DNA of 64,000 nt from Nocardioides sp. zg-1230 (GCF_013155335.1 NZ_JABJQZ010000001.1:744001-808000), one strand, 5' to 3'; positions 51,351 to 60,227 are shown, numbered from the stretch's first letter. Numbers and translations: made by a program. Notes: a model not told the origin generated them from the sequence alone.

Positions 51351-53141
51351 CTAGCTCCCCCCTGTCGAGTCCGGGCCAGGCCGGTCGACCGGGTCGACCT
51401 CCAACGCCAGGCTGGGCTGGAAGCCCGGCCACTCGGAGGCAACGATGTCAGGTCGGCGGAACTCCTCGTCGTCGCGCTGCCACGTGTGTCCCGCGCCGGT
51501 GCGCCGCAGGACGTAGCCGAGGCCGTGGGTGCGGTAGATCCGGCCGCCGGCCGCCTCGACGCCCGCGAGCAGCTGCGCGTCGACGTACTTGCGGACCCGG
51601 CGGAAGTCGCCGAGCGAGTGGAGCAGTCCGCGGTCGAGCAGCAGGGTGCCACCGGCGACGAAGCGGGCGAACAGCTCCGAGGGGTGCCGGCGCCGCACGG
51701 TGAGCGCCTCCCGCTCCGCGTTGGCGTGGAGGTAGACGAACTCCGAGGGCATCCCGACCACGTCCGCGCCGGAGAAGCGGCGGGCCATCAGCAGGTCGTG
51801 GACGGCGTCGGGGGCGTACCAGTCGTCGTCGTCGACCTTGAGCAGCACCTCGCTCGACGCGGCCCGCGCCGCCCCGGTGAGCACGTCGCCGAAGAAGTCC
51901 GACCCGTCGAACGTGAGGACCTGGTGCGGCCGGTCGCCGAGCGCACGACGTACGGCGTCGCGGTCGGGCTCGAAGCCGTGCGCGGCGAGCACCAGCTCGA
52001 CCTCCGCGCCCCGCTGCCGGGCGACCTGCCGCAGCGCGAAGTCGAGCATCTCCGGACGCTTGGTCGACAGCAGCGCGCTGACCGCCGGCAGCCCGACGTG
52101 GCGTACGCCGGCGCGCGAGGCCAGCGCCGACCGCCACGCCAGCGTCGAGTGGTGGTCGAAGGCCGCGCGGCGCACGGCCAGGCTGTGCTCCTCACGCCGC
52201 AGCGCGTCGTCGAGGTCGACCTCGGCGTCGAGGGCCGCGGCGAGCGGCGGCGCCACATCGAGCGCGCCCTCGGTGACGACGGGCACGCCGGATATCGCCA
52301 GCGCGAGCAGGTCGGCGGTGGGGGTGTCGGCGGGCAGCCGGACGCCCTGGAAGGCGCGGGCCGCGGCGACGACACCCTCGGTGACCGGGCCGGGGCTGAT
52401 GCGGGCGAGGTCGACGACCGGGTGATCCCAGTCCTTGCGGAAGCCGATGGGGTTGAAGACGCGCTCGTCGACCGGCTCGGGGCCGGGGTCGGTGACGACG
52501 GTCGGCGCGCGGTCGATGACGTGGTGCTCCGCGACGCTCTGCTGCGAGGTGGCGCCGCGGCGGGCGACGACGACGTCGGGCGGCACGTCGCGCTCGGCGT
52601 CGCCGGCCCCCGCGACGTCGCGCAGCAGCACCGAGCGGGCGTCGAGACCGGGGGCGGCGGGACGACCGGCGTAGGACACGACGAGACCGCCGTGCGAGGT
52701 GTCGCCGGGGCCGGCGGCCTGGCGGGCCATCTCCATCACCACCAGCTGCGCGCGGGCGCCCGAGGCGAAGCGGGCGACCGTCAGGACGCCACGGTCCCCG
52801 GCCTCGCGGGCGGCGAGGTGCACCAGCCGCGGCCACTCCGGGCGCGGCACGAGCACCCACGGCACGGGGGTGTCGGTGAGCCAGCAGGCGACGGCCTTGC
52901 ACTGCCCGAGGAGGGGTACGGCGCTGGCCATCCGCCGCAGCCGCGCGCGGTCGGCAGCCACGACGAGCACCGAGCCCCAGCCCTTGCGCGGGCCGTCGAG
53001 CGCGGACAGCGCGACGATGGTCGGCTCGAGGCCGGGCACGTCCTCGATGCCGTGCAGCGCGTCGAGGGCGAGGCTGTCGGAGTCGTCGACCAGCACCAGC
53101 GTGGGTCCGGGCAGGCGGAGGTCGTGCAGCGGGTGGGTCAC
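51351..53141 (-). CDS. Large glycosyltransferase-like protein
   Basis: 596 residues. The C-terminal half has SALLSTKRPEMLDFALRQVA, VLLKVDDDDWYAPDAVHDLL and RVRKYVDAQLLAG, the GT-A pattern with a DDD metal site. The N-terminal half (LHDLRLPGPTLVLVDDSDS) resembles sugar-binding or second catalytic domains. Polysaccharide or teichoic-acid assembly is likely. GTG at 53139-53141 overlaps the upstream stop by 4 bp (GTGA). Confidence 0.82.
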   Translation of the reverse strand: MTHPLHDLRLPGPTLVLVDDSDSLALDALHGIEDVPGLEPTIVALSALDGPRKGWGSVLVVAADRARLRRMASAVPLLGQCKAVACWLTDTPVPWVLVPRPEWPRLVHLAAREAGDRGVLTVARFASGARAQLVVMEMARQAAGPGDTSHGGLVVSYAGRPAAPGLDARSVLLRDVAGAGDAERDVPPDVVVARRGATSQQSVAEHHVIDRAPTVVTDPGPEPVDERVFNPIGFRKDWDHPVVDLARISPGPVTEGVVAAARAFQGVRLPADTPTADLLALAISGVPVVTEGALDVAPPLAAALDAEVDLDDALRREEHSLAVRRAAFDHHSTLAWRSALASRAGVRHVGLPAVSALLSTKRPEMLDFALRQVARQRGAEVELVLAAHGFEPDRDAVRRALGDRPHQVLTFDGSDFFGDVLTGAARAASSEVLLKVDDDDWYAPDAVHDLLMARRFSGADVVGMPSEFVYLHANAEREALTVRRRHPSELFARFVAGGTLLLDRGLLHSLGDFRRVRKYVDAQLLAGVEAAGGRIYRTHGLGYVLRRTGAGHTWQRDDEEFRRPDIVASEWPGFQPSLALEVDPVDRPGPDSTGGS

Positions 53142-54106
53142 GGGCGCACGGGCTCCTTCGGTGCTCGTTCCTTCGGTGCTCGTTCCTTGAGTGCGGCGGG
53201 CAGCGAGTGCTGCACGAGCGGGCGCGGCTGGCGCCAGAGCCAGTCGCGGCTGACGTGGTCGATGATGTGGACCCCGGGGGGTGCGGTGACCTTCACGAGC
53301 CCGCCGAGCGCCTCGGGGTCGCCGTTGCGGATGGCCTCGTCGACCTCGAACTCCCGCAGCTTGCGGTAGAGCCGGGTGTTGGTGAAGTCGACGCCGTCGC
53401 GGCGCCAGTGGGCGTACTCGTCGGCGTCGAGCCACTTCACCTCGACGACCAGCCCCTGCTGCAGCACGATCCGCTCGATGCCGGGCGGCTGCTCGCGGAG
53501 CTCCCAGTCGAAGGCCTTCACGAAGGTCGTGTCCGGGCCCATCGGGTAGATCCACGGCTCGAGGAAGCGCAGCGACAGGTCGAGCCAACCGGTCGACTCG
53601 TCGACCACGGTCAGCGGGTGACGCGGCATCGCGACGATCGCCCGGGTGGGCTGGAGCTGCCACGCCAGGTCGCGCAGGATGCCGGCGCCCTCGGGGGTGA
53701 GCACCATGTCGCCGTCCCACTTCATCGAGTAGGTCGTGCGGACGTGGGAGAAGCACCAGTTGTAGAAGTGGGTGAGCGAGTGGACGCTCGTCGCGGGCGT
53801 CGCCAGGTGCTCACCGCCGGCCCGCGCCACCCGGTGGGGGTAGTCCAGGACGGTGAGCCGGTCGGCGGCGCCGCACCGCTCGGCCACCGCACGGGCGACG
53901 TCGGCGGTGCCGTCGTCGGAGCCGTTGTCGACCACCAGCACGTGGTCGACCGCGGAGAGGATCGGCGGCAGCACCCACGGCAGGTTGCGCGCCTCGTTGC
54001 GGAGCCGGAAGACGCACGTCAGCCCGGGGACCAGCGGTTCGCCGGACGTCCACGGCCACGTGACGTCGTACGCCGGGTCCCCCTCGAGGGAGGCGAGGTC
54101 GGGCAT
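53138..54106 (-). CDS. Glycosyltransferase family 2 protein
   Basis: The 322-residue protein has CVFRLRNEARNLPWVLPPI, HVLVVDNGSDDGTADVA and KWDGDMVLTPEG, the GT2 motifs with a DGD metal site. The extreme C-terminus has a repeat KERAPKERAPKE encoded by a 15-bp tandem duplication. ATG 54104-54106 overlaps the sulfotransferase stop by one base (TGATG). Confidence 0.9.
   Translation of the reverse strand: MPDLASLEGDPAYDVTWPWTSGEPLVPGLTCVFRLRNEARNLPWVLPPILSAVDHVLVVDNGSDDGTADVARAVAERCGAADRLTVLDYPHRVARAGGEHLATPATSVHSLTHFYNWCFSHVRTTYSMKWDGDMVLTPEGAGILRDLAWQLQPTRAIVAMPRHPLTVVDESTGWLDLSLRFLEPWIYPMGPDTTFVKAFDWELREQPPGIERIVLQQGLVVEVKWLDADEYAHWRRDGVDFTNTRLYRKLREFEVDEAIRNGDPEALGGLVKVTAPPGVHIIDHVSRDWLWRQPRPLVQHSLPAALKERAPKERAPKEPVRP
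53155..53184 (-). repeat. Two 15-bp tandem copies in a GT gene
   Basis: CCTTCGGTGCTCGTT repeats perfectly at 53155-53169 and 53170-53184, with a partial third copy after it (CCTT at 53185-53188). On the coding strand it adds one pentapeptide (KERAP) per copy to the protein's C-terminus without breaking the frame. Confidence 0.85.
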
Positions 54107-55158
54107 CAGGCGGGCCGCTCCCGGCCGATCACCTTGCGCAGCTTCTGCCGGGCCGTGGGCGGCACCATCGCGCGTACGGCGTGGGGCACGCGGTCGGCGC
54201 CGCTGCGGGCGGCCTGGCCGGCCTCGCGACGCGCCTCGGCGGCGGCGGCGCGCCGCTGGGCCACGACGGTCGAGTGGGCGAACGCCTCGGCCTCGGCGTA
54301 CTGCTCGGCATAGGCGGCACGGAGCTGGTCGCACGTCTCCTGGTTCTTCGTCGAGTCGTCGGCGGCGATCGCGTCGAGCGCCTGCCAGGTCTCGTCGGCC
54401 AGCTCGCGCAGCCGGGTCGGCACGCCGATGTCGTCCCACGTCATCGTCACCCGCCGCAGCGACGGGTCGATGAAGCGGTGCACCTCGGCGATGTCGACCG
54501 CCATCGCGGTCTTGACGGCCGCGAGGTCGAAGGCCTCGCCGAGCGCGAAGACCGGTTGCGTCCAGTCGTCGAGCAGGTCGCCGTAGTGGACGAACGCGCG
54601 CTGCTGGCCGCGCGTGGCGCGCTCGGTGTGGAGCATCATGTTGACCCACGCGGCGGTGCGGGTGACGGCGCCCTGGTCGGACCCGGCCCCCATCCGGCCG
54701 TAGTAGGTCTGCTTGGAGCCGACCACCTCGGTGACCGGGCGCAGCATGGTGACGTACGACGACGTGGCGCCGCAGCGGTCGGCCGCGGCCCGCCACAGGC
54801 CGAGGAACCAGGCGGCGCGGGGGTCCTTGACGACGAGCTCGTCGGCGACGGAGAACTGCTCCTCGAGCCACGATGCCACCCGCGCGCGGGTGGCGTGGTC
54901 GCCGCTGGTGGTGCCGGTGTCGAGCCACGCGCGCGGCCGGGCGTCGGAGACCTGCACGTTGCTGCGGGCGAGGAGCTCGGTGTGCAGGTCGACGACCCAG
55001 CGCGGCTCGCCGAACCCCTTGGGGTTGGTGGCGTCCGCGACCACCTCGGGCTGCGGGACGTGCAGGCCGAGAGTCTTGAGCGCACCCGCCATCGTGCTCG
55101 TGCCGCTGCGGCCCGAGCCGACGACGAACACGACGCGGCGGCTGGTGGGCTCGGTCAT
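54106..55158 (-). CDS. Sulfotransferase-family protein
   Basis: The 350-residue protein begins with the PAPS-binding loop VFVVGSGRSGTSTMAGAL and has WLEEQFSVADELVVKDPRAAW, typical of bacterial sulfotransferases. If active it adds sulfate from PAPS to a sugar or lipid. It heads an operon of three glycosyltransferase-like genes, suggesting a sulfated surface glycan. No PAPS synthesis genes are in the window. Confidence 0.85.
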   Translation of the reverse strand: MTEPTSRRVVFVVGSGRSGTSTMAGALKTLGLHVPQPEVVADATNPKGFGEPRWVVDLHTELLARSNVQVSDARPRAWLDTGTTSGDHATRARVASWLEEQFSVADELVVKDPRAAWFLGLWRAAADRCGATSSYVTMLRPVTEVVGSKQTYYGRMGAGSDQGAVTRTAAWVNMMLHTERATRGQQRAFVHYGDLLDDWTQPVFALGEAFDLAAVKTAMAVDIAEVHRFIDPSLRRVTMTWDDIGVPTRLRELADETWQALDAIAADDSTKNQETCDQLRAAYAEQYAEAEAFAHSTVVAQRRAAAAEARREAGQAARSGADRVPHAVRAMVPPTARQKLRKVIGRERPA

Positions 55159-55190
55159 GATCGGAGCCTATCGGGGGTGCCGGGCACCCC

Positions 55191-55595
55191 TCAGTGGTCG
55201 GGGGTGGCCCGCTCCTGCTGGGCCCGCGCGGCGGCGTCGGCCTCCTGGAAGGCCTCGTCGTCCTCGAGCTCCTCGCGCAGGGCGGACAGGCTCGCGCCGA
55301 GGTGGGCGCGCGCGGCCTCGGCGGTCGGGTCGTCGTCGGCGCCGGAGGCGATGTCGCGCCACGACGTCTCGCCGGCGTCGACGCGGCGCTGGAGCCGCTC
55401 CTGGTCGGGACCGAGCTCGCCGCGCCGGGCCTGCGCCTGCAGGTCGGCGATGCGGCGGGCCGACTCGGCGCGGAACTTGTCGCGTTCGGCAGAGAGATGC
55501 GCCGCGAGGCGGCGCAGGGACGCGGCCGCCTCGTTGGCCTGGCGGCGCGAGTCCTGGAGGGCGGCCTGAAGGCCGGGGTCGTCGGAGAGGGCCAT
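55191..55595 (-). CDS. Coiled-coil protein of the type VII-like module
   Basis: 134 residues with long amphipathic helices (QANEAAASLRRLAAHLSAERD, then SARRIADLQAQARRGE) and an acidic C-terminus (LEDDEAFQEADAAARAQQE). It is small, Cys-free and soluble. It is translationally coupled (TGATG at 55593-55597) to the WXG-like gene and could be a chaperone, a partner or an immunity factor. Not recognised further. Confidence 0.65.
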   Translation of the reverse strand: MALSDDPGLQAALQDSRRQANEAAASLRRLAAHLSAERDKFRAESARRIADLQAQARRGELGPDQERLQRRVDAGETSWRDIASGADDDPTAEAARAHLGASLSALREELEDDEAFQEADAAARAQQERATPDH

Positions 55596-56341
55596 CAGAA
55601 TCCTTGCTGGGCGGAGTCGTCGGTGCGGTTGCCGGCCGAGGAGTGCTGGGCCGTGCTGATCGAGGACAGCACGGCGTTGGCGCCGCCGAGGCCGGCGTTG
55701 ACGTAGCGCAGGACCTTGAGCAGCGCCTGCGCCGCCTCGGTGAGCTTCTCGATCGCCCGCAGGCCGTCGTGGATCAGCTCGACGATGCGGCGAGCCTTGC
55801 CGGGCGCCGAGACGCCCGCCTTCAGCCAACCGATCGGGCCGGCGAGGCCCGCGATGATGAGCTCCTGGATCACGCCGTCGATGAAGTCGATCGCGATGAC
55901 CAGCACGTCGAGGGTGGCCTTGCCGACCTCGATGACGTGCCCGAGCTGCTCGGCGATGTAGCCCGAGGCCTCCTGCTGGTCGGCGTGCATCTGGCCGACG
56001 TCGGCCATCCGCGACGCCGCAGCGCTGCCCGCCGGGCCCGTCCACACGCCGGGGAGCTGCTGGCCGAGCGAGGTGTAGTTCTGGCCCACCCCGGCGCACG
56101 CGTTGCCGACGTTGCCCCACGCGAGCTGCATCGACGACACGGCGTTGAAGTCGCCGGCGACGGGCTTGAAGAGCGCCTCGAGGAGGCTCCAGCCGGTGAT
56201 CTTGTCGACGATGCCGTCGATCGCCGGGATGATCAGGCCGCACTCGCCCTTCTTGTCCTCGATGTACTGGCCCTGCGTGCCCGGCGGCGTACCTCCGGCC
56301 ACCGCCGACAGCGGGTTGACGTGCTCGGTGATGGTCGTCAT
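55595..56341 (-). CDS. WXG100-like type VII secretion substrate with extended C-terminus
   Basis: 248 residues. The N-terminal part carries the WXG hallmark in LPGVWTGPAGSAAASRM and a helix-turn-helix hairpin pattern. It then continues into a hydrophobic segment (LDVLVIAIDFIDGVIQELII) and basic helices, unlike a plain 100-residue EsxA. ATG 56339-56341 overlaps the upstream stop by 4 bp. Secretion by an ESX system encoded elsewhere is inferred. Confidence 0.7.
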   Translation of the reverse strand: MTTITEHVNPLSAVAGGTPPGTQGQYIEDKKGECGLIIPAIDGIVDKITGWSLLEALFKPVAGDFNAVSSMQLAWGNVGNACAGVGQNYTSLGQQLPGVWTGPAGSAAASRMADVGQMHADQQEASGYIAEQLGHVIEVGKATLDVLVIAIDFIDGVIQELIIAGLAGPIGWLKAGVSAPGKARRIVELIHDGLRAIEKLTEAAQALLKVLRYVNAGLGGANAVLSSISTAQHSSAGNRTDDSAQQGF

Positions 56342-57330
56342 CGTCCGGCCCACTCCTGTGCGGTCTCGTCCTCGTCCTGGGACTGGTAGTCGTCGTACGC
56401 ACCGAGGTCGTCGGCGTTGTCGCCGATCTCGTTGACGTTGTCGGCCAGGTCGTTGATGTTGTCGACGACCTGCTTCCCCTCGTCGTAGAGGTCGGCGTAC
56501 GTCGACGCCGTCTCGCCGATGTCGCGGCGGCGGTCGTGGTCGGCGGAGTCGCGCGAGCGGGAGTCGGCGTAGGCGTCGTTGGCGCGCTCGCGGGCGTCCT
56601 CCGGGCTCGCGCCCTCGGCGATCGCCCGGTCGTACTCGGCGTTGTAGGCGGTCTCGGCGGTGCGGTTGATCCGGTCGTGGTTGATCGTGTCGGCGTGGGC
56701 GTCGATGCCGTCCGTCTTGGCGATCTGCAGCGCCTCCTCGTCGGAGTAGCCCAGCGAGCGGTAGTACTGGTACTCGTCGGTGCGACGCTCGAAGGCGTCG
56801 GTGACCGCGTCGGAGGCCGCCTTCTGCGGGTCCATCCACGGCGGCACCTTGCCGACGTCGTTGCCGGGCTTGACCTTGTCGCCGATGGCGGAGGCGCCGT
56901 CGGAGATGCCGGGGTGCTTGTCCTCGAGGACGGGGATCTTGCTGCCGTCCTGCGGTGCGTTGGACAGCGGGCCGCCCGGGGTGTCGTTGCCGCTGCCGGC
57001 GGGGGCGTAGGGCGGGAAGGTCGCCGGGTCGGGGGCGAGGGCGCGGAAGCGGTCGTACGTCGCCTCGTCGGTGTCGAGGTAGTCGTCACGCGAGTCGATG
57101 AAGGCGTCGCGCACCTTGTCGGCGACGGCCCGGGAGTCACGCAGCCCGTCGTGCGCCGTCGCGACCGCCGACTCGTAGCTGCCCTGGAACAGGTTGAGCA
57201 CCCCCGAGAACGCACCGAAGTTGCTGCAGGAGGAGCTGATGTTGTCGTCGATCGCGCCGATGTGGTCGCGCTGCTGCGACGCGAGTCGCGACGACGCGGT
57301 CAACGCGTCCGGGTCCACCTGGAAGCTCAC
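56338..57330 (-). CDS. EspC/WXG100-like N-terminal protein with large C-terminal domain
   Basis: 330 residues. The first ~85 (FQVDPDALTASSRLASQQRD, then LNLFQGSYESAVATAHDGLR) resemble the EspC/DUF2580 ESX-associated fold. A Pro/Gly linker follows (about 107-130). The rest is an unusual Asp/Arg/Tyr-rich domain (DRINRTAETAYNAEYDRAI, then ERANDAYADSRSRDSADHDR), highly charged and predicted disordered or helical. It may be a secreted effector. No machinery genes (EccB, EccC, mycosin) are in the window. Confidence 0.65.
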   Translation of the reverse strand: MSFQVDPDALTASSRLASQQRDHIGAIDDNISSSCSNFGAFSGVLNLFQGSYESAVATAHDGLRDSRAVADKVRDAFIDSRDDYLDTDEATYDRFRALAPDPATFPPYAPAGSGNDTPGGPLSNAPQDGSKIPVLEDKHPGISDGASAIGDKVKPGNDVGKVPPWMDPQKAASDAVTDAFERRTDEYQYYRSLGYSDEEALQIAKTDGIDAHADTINHDRINRTAETAYNAEYDRAIAEGASPEDARERANDAYADSRSRDSADHDRRRDIGETASTYADLYDEGKQVVDNINDLADNVNEIGDNADDLGAYDDYQSQDEDETAQEWAGR

Positions 57331-57420
57331 GGGGCAGGTCCTTCGTCGGTCTCGTCGAGACGGTCGGGGTCGACCCCAGTCCTACCCGACGAGATCGTCG
57401 TCAAACCCGAGAACCCGCAT

Positions 57421-57945
57421 TCAGACGGGCGATCCGGCCTTCTTCGCCCTCGCCCGGACCCGGAACCAGCCGACGACCATCGCGAGAAGGGCGACCAGGC
57501 CGAGCGCCCACAGCAAGGTGGAGCCCCACGCCCGCTCCACCGTCGTACGCCACTCGCCGCCCTGCTCGTAGACGGTGATCTCGTCACCCTTCTCGACGTC
57601 GCCGAGGCGGCGCAGCTCGTAGAGCGCGGACGCCTGCTCGCCGTCGGGGAGCTCGAAGAGGACCGAGGAGTACTCCGTCGACTTCTGTCCGGCCCGGCTG
57701 GGGCCGAGCTCCTCGAAGCCGAGGACCGTCGCCTGCTGGGTCTCGACGCCCGACGGCGGCTGGCGGCTGTCCCAGAAGTCGAAGAGCCGCCACCCCACCA
57801 CGACCACCATCACCAGCAGCAGGACCAGCGCGATCCACGTCATGCCGTGGTTGCTCGACGAGCCGCCGGAGAAGCCACCCTCCGACCCGGGCGCCCCCGG
57901 ACGGTCGGGCACGGGGCGGTCGGGGACGGGACGCTCGTCGGCCAT
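57421..57945 (-). CDS. Membrane protein, DUF3592-like
   Basis: 174 residues: an N-terminal Pro/Gly-rich cytoplasmic stretch, a membrane helix (ALVLLLVMVVVVGWRLF), an exported beta domain (STEYSSVLFELPDGEQASAL, then EKGDEITVYEQGGEWRT) and a second helix (LLWALGLVALLAMVVGWF). This two-helix layout fits DUF3592. The ATG at 57943-57945 was preferred to a TTG at 57957. It is 90 bp upstream of the EspC-like gene on the same strand and may share its operon. Confidence 0.7.
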   Translation of the reverse strand: MADERPVPDRPVPDRPGAPGSEGGFSGGSSSNHGMTWIALVLLLVMVVVVGWRLFDFWDSRQPPSGVETQQATVLGFEELGPSRAGQKSTEYSSVLFELPDGEQASALYELRRLGDVEKGDEITVYEQGGEWRTTVERAWGSTLLWALGLVALLAMVVGWFRVRARAKKAGSPV

Positions 57946-57965
57946 GGCGGCAGTCAACCACCCGA

Positions 57966-58024
57966 TATCTGAGGACGTGGTGAACGGGTCGGGGGGTCTC
58001 TCACGTCCGTGGTGTCCTCAGATA
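57966..58024. repeat. Long hairpin between same-strand genes
   Basis: TATCTGAGGAC (57966-57976) pairs perfectly with GTCCTCAGATA (58014-58024) over 11 bp. An alternative inner stem (GGACGTG 57973-57979 with CACGTCC 58002-58008) is possible. It separates the glucosidase end (58031) from the DUF3592 start (57945) and can act as a terminator. Confidence 0.65.
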
Positions 58025-58030
58025 CCTGCT

Positions 58031-59392
58031 CTACAGGTGCTGGGGTTGGGCCCTGATCAGGTCGGCGTACCACTGGAACGACTTCTTGGGGGTCCGCTGC
58101 AGCGTCTCGTAGTCGACGTGCACGAGGCCGAAGCGCTGGGTGTAGCCCTCGGCCCACTCGAAGTTGTCCATGAGCGACCAGCAGTAGTAGCCGCGGACGT
58201 CGACGCCGCGCTGGATGGCTTCGGAGACGGCGTTGACGTGGGCGCGGAGGTAGTCGATGCGCGCCTGGTCGTCGACGACGCCGTCCTCGTCGGGCCCGAC
58301 GTTGTAGCTGCAGCCGGACTCGGTGATGACGATCGGCGGGAGGGCGGCGCGGAAGCGGGCGCGGAACATGACGAGCCACTCGCGCAGCGCGTCGGGGACG
58401 ATCGGCCAGCCGAAGTCGGTGGTCGGGTAGCCGACGACCTCGCGCAGGTCGAAGGGGATCTCGGAGTCCTCGTCGGCGGCGGCGACCTTCATCGGCTGGT
58501 AGTAGTTGACGCCGTAGAAGTCGAGCGGCTGCCGGATCGTGGCGAGGTCGCCGTCGGCCATGACGCCCTCGAAGAGCGGCATCAGGTCGACCGGGTAGCG
58601 CCCGAGCAGCATCGGCTCGAGGAACGTGCCGTTCCACAGCGCGTCGAAGATCTTGCTCATCCCGACGTCGGCGTCGTCGTCGCTGGCCGGCCAGATCGGG
58701 GCGTGGTTGTTGGCGCAGCCGATCGACGTCGCGCCCGCCTGCCGCAGCTCGATGGCCGCGCGACCGTGGGCCAGGAGCAGGTGGTGGGCGGCCGGCAGGC
58801 AGTCGAAGAGCATCGCCTTGCCAGGAGCGTGCGTGCCGAGCCCGTAGCCGAGGATCGAGGCGACGTTGGGCTCGTTGACCGGGATCCAGTGCTCGACGCG
58901 GTCGGCGAACCGCTCGCCGACGATGGCGGCGTACTCCGCGAAGCGCTCCACGGTGTCGCGGTTAAGCCAGCCGCCGTCGTCCTCCAGCGCCTGCGGGAGG
59001 TCCCAGTGGTAGAGCGTGACCATCGGCTGCTGGTCGTTCGCGAGCAGCGTGTCGATGAGCCGGTCGTAGAACGCCAGGCCCTTCTCGTTGGCCGGACCGC
59101 GACCCGTCGGCTGGATCCGGGGCCACGCGATCGAGAAGCGGTAGCCGCCCGTGCCGAGCTCCTTCATCAGCGCGACGTCCTCGTCCACGCGGTGGTAGTG
59201 GTCGCACGCGACCTCACCGCTGCTGCCGTCGACGATGCGTCCGGGCTCCGCGGTGAAGGTGTCCCAGATGCTCGGACCCCGGCCGTCCTCGGTCACCGCG
59301 CCCTCGATCTGGTAGCTCGCCGTGCTGGTGCCGAAGCGGAAGCCGGGAGGGAGCAGGGGGAACTGCGGGGGGACATCGTGCGGGGGGGCCAC
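58031..59392 (-). CDS. GH1 beta-glucosidase, second copy
   Basis: 453 residues with FRFGTSTASYQIEGAVTEDG, the acid/base Glu in WIPVNEPNVASI, the nucleophile Glu in IVITESGCSYN, and WSLMDNFEWAEGY. No signal peptide, so cytoplasmic. It differs clearly from the operonic GH1 at 18.6 kb and has no transporter, so it may act on different glycosides. GTG at 59390-59392 is the only in-frame start near the family N-terminus; only 18 bp separate it from the divergent pirin ATG. Confidence 0.93.
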   Translation of the reverse strand: MAPPHDVPPQFPLLPPGFRFGTSTASYQIEGAVTEDGRGPSIWDTFTAEPGRIVDGSSGEVACDHYHRVDEDVALMKELGTGGYRFSIAWPRIQPTGRGPANEKGLAFYDRLIDTLLANDQQPMVTLYHWDLPQALEDDGGWLNRDTVERFAEYAAIVGERFADRVEHWIPVNEPNVASILGYGLGTHAPGKAMLFDCLPAAHHLLLAHGRAAIELRQAGATSIGCANNHAPIWPASDDDADVGMSKIFDALWNGTFLEPMLLGRYPVDLMPLFEGVMADGDLATIRQPLDFYGVNYYQPMKVAAADEDSEIPFDLREVVGYPTTDFGWPIVPDALREWLVMFRARFRAALPPIVITESGCSYNVGPDEDGVVDDQARIDYLRAHVNAVSEAIQRGVDVRGYYCWSLMDNFEWAEGYTQRFGLVHVDYETLQRTPKKSFQWYADLIRAQPQHL

Positions 59393-59410
59393 ACCGGCGA
59401 AGATATCGGC

Positions 59411-60115
59411 ATGACCATGGCCCTGTACGCCGGATCCGCCAGGTCGTCGGACGCCGTCAAGGGGCGCTTGACCAGCCATTCGTTCTCGTTCGGACCCCAC
59501 TACGACCCGGCCAACCTGGGGTTCGGACCCCTCGTGTGCCACAACGACGACGTGCTCGATCCGTCGGCCACGGAGGGCACCGGTGTGGTCGCCGGCTACC
59601 CCGAGCACCCGCACACCGAGCTCGAGATCGTGACGTGGGTGCTCGAGGGCTCGCTCGTGCACACCGACCCCTCCGGCGGCCGCCATGTGGTGGGGGCCGG
59701 TCGCGCGCAGGTGCTCTCCGCCGGCACCGGCGTGCGGCACAGCGAGCTGGCCGACCCGGGGTCGGGGCGGTGCCGGTTCGTGCAGGCGTGGCTCACCCCG
59801 TCATCGCCGGGGGCCGATCCGTCGTACGTCCTGGGCGAGGCGCCGCCGCCGTCGTCCGGGCTGGTCGAGGTGGCCGGCGGCGGCGGCCTGCCGATCGGCA
59901 CGACCGGCGCCCGGCTGCTCGTCGCCCGGCTGTCGCCCGGCGCGTCGGTGTCGCTGCCGGAGGATCCACGCCAGCACGTGTTCGCGGCCACCGGGGCGGT
60001 CTCGCTCGCCGGGCTCGACCTCCGCGCCGGCGACGCCGTACGCCTCACCGACGAGCCCGGTCGCCTCGTCATGGCCACCGAGCCCACCGAGCTCCTGGTG
60101 TGGTCCTTCGCCTGA
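59411..60115 (+). CDS. Pirin-family (bicupin) protein
   Basis: The 234-residue cupin has the metal-site His pattern in YPEHPHTELEIVTWVLEG (H66 and H68 region), GTGVRHSELADPG and a second cupin half (RLLVARLSPGASVSLPEDPR). Pirins bind Fe or other metals; some degrade quercetin, others act as redox-sensing co-regulators. It is divergent from the GH1 gene with an 18-bp gap. The start ATG ACC ATG offers two closely spaced starts. Confidence 0.88.
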   Translation: MTMALYAGSARSSDAVKGRLTSHSFSFGPHYDPANLGFGPLVCHNDDVLDPSATEGTGVVAGYPEHPHTELEIVTWVLEGSLVHTDPSGGRHVVGAGRAQVLSAGTGVRHSELADPGSGRCRFVQAWLTPSSPGADPSYVLGEAPPPSSGLVEVAGGGGLPIGTTGARLLVARLSPGASVSLPEDPRQHVFAATGAVSLAGLDLRAGDAVRLTDEPGRLVMATEPTELLVWSFA

Positions 60116-60143
60116 CCGGCTGCCGCCGCCCCCTCCCCGCCCC

Positions 60144-60207
60144 GGTATCCAGGGACGAACTGGTAGGTCGATCGGCCCGCAGACCTACCAAATCGTCCCT
60201 GGATACC
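60144..60207. terminator. 25-bp near-perfect hairpin between convergent genes
   Basis: Left arm at 60144-60168 (GGTATCCAGGGACGAACTGG, then TAGGT) and right arm at 60183-60207 pair over 25 bp with two adjacent mismatches and a 14-nt loop. It lies between pirin (+, ends 60115) and the AGPS-like gene (-, ends 60228). The core TCCAGGGACG also occurs inverted in the array at 49.66 kb. Confidence 0.75.
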
Positions 60208-60227
60208 CCGAAGCGGGCGGGCCCGAG

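Noticed and set aside
49704-53369. A 1,221-codon open frame on the plus strand
   Set aside because: It is antisense to three well-supported glycosyltransferase-type genes. Its product is a biased Arg/Gly/Val/Asp sequence with no domain, as expected from high-GC third-position bias.
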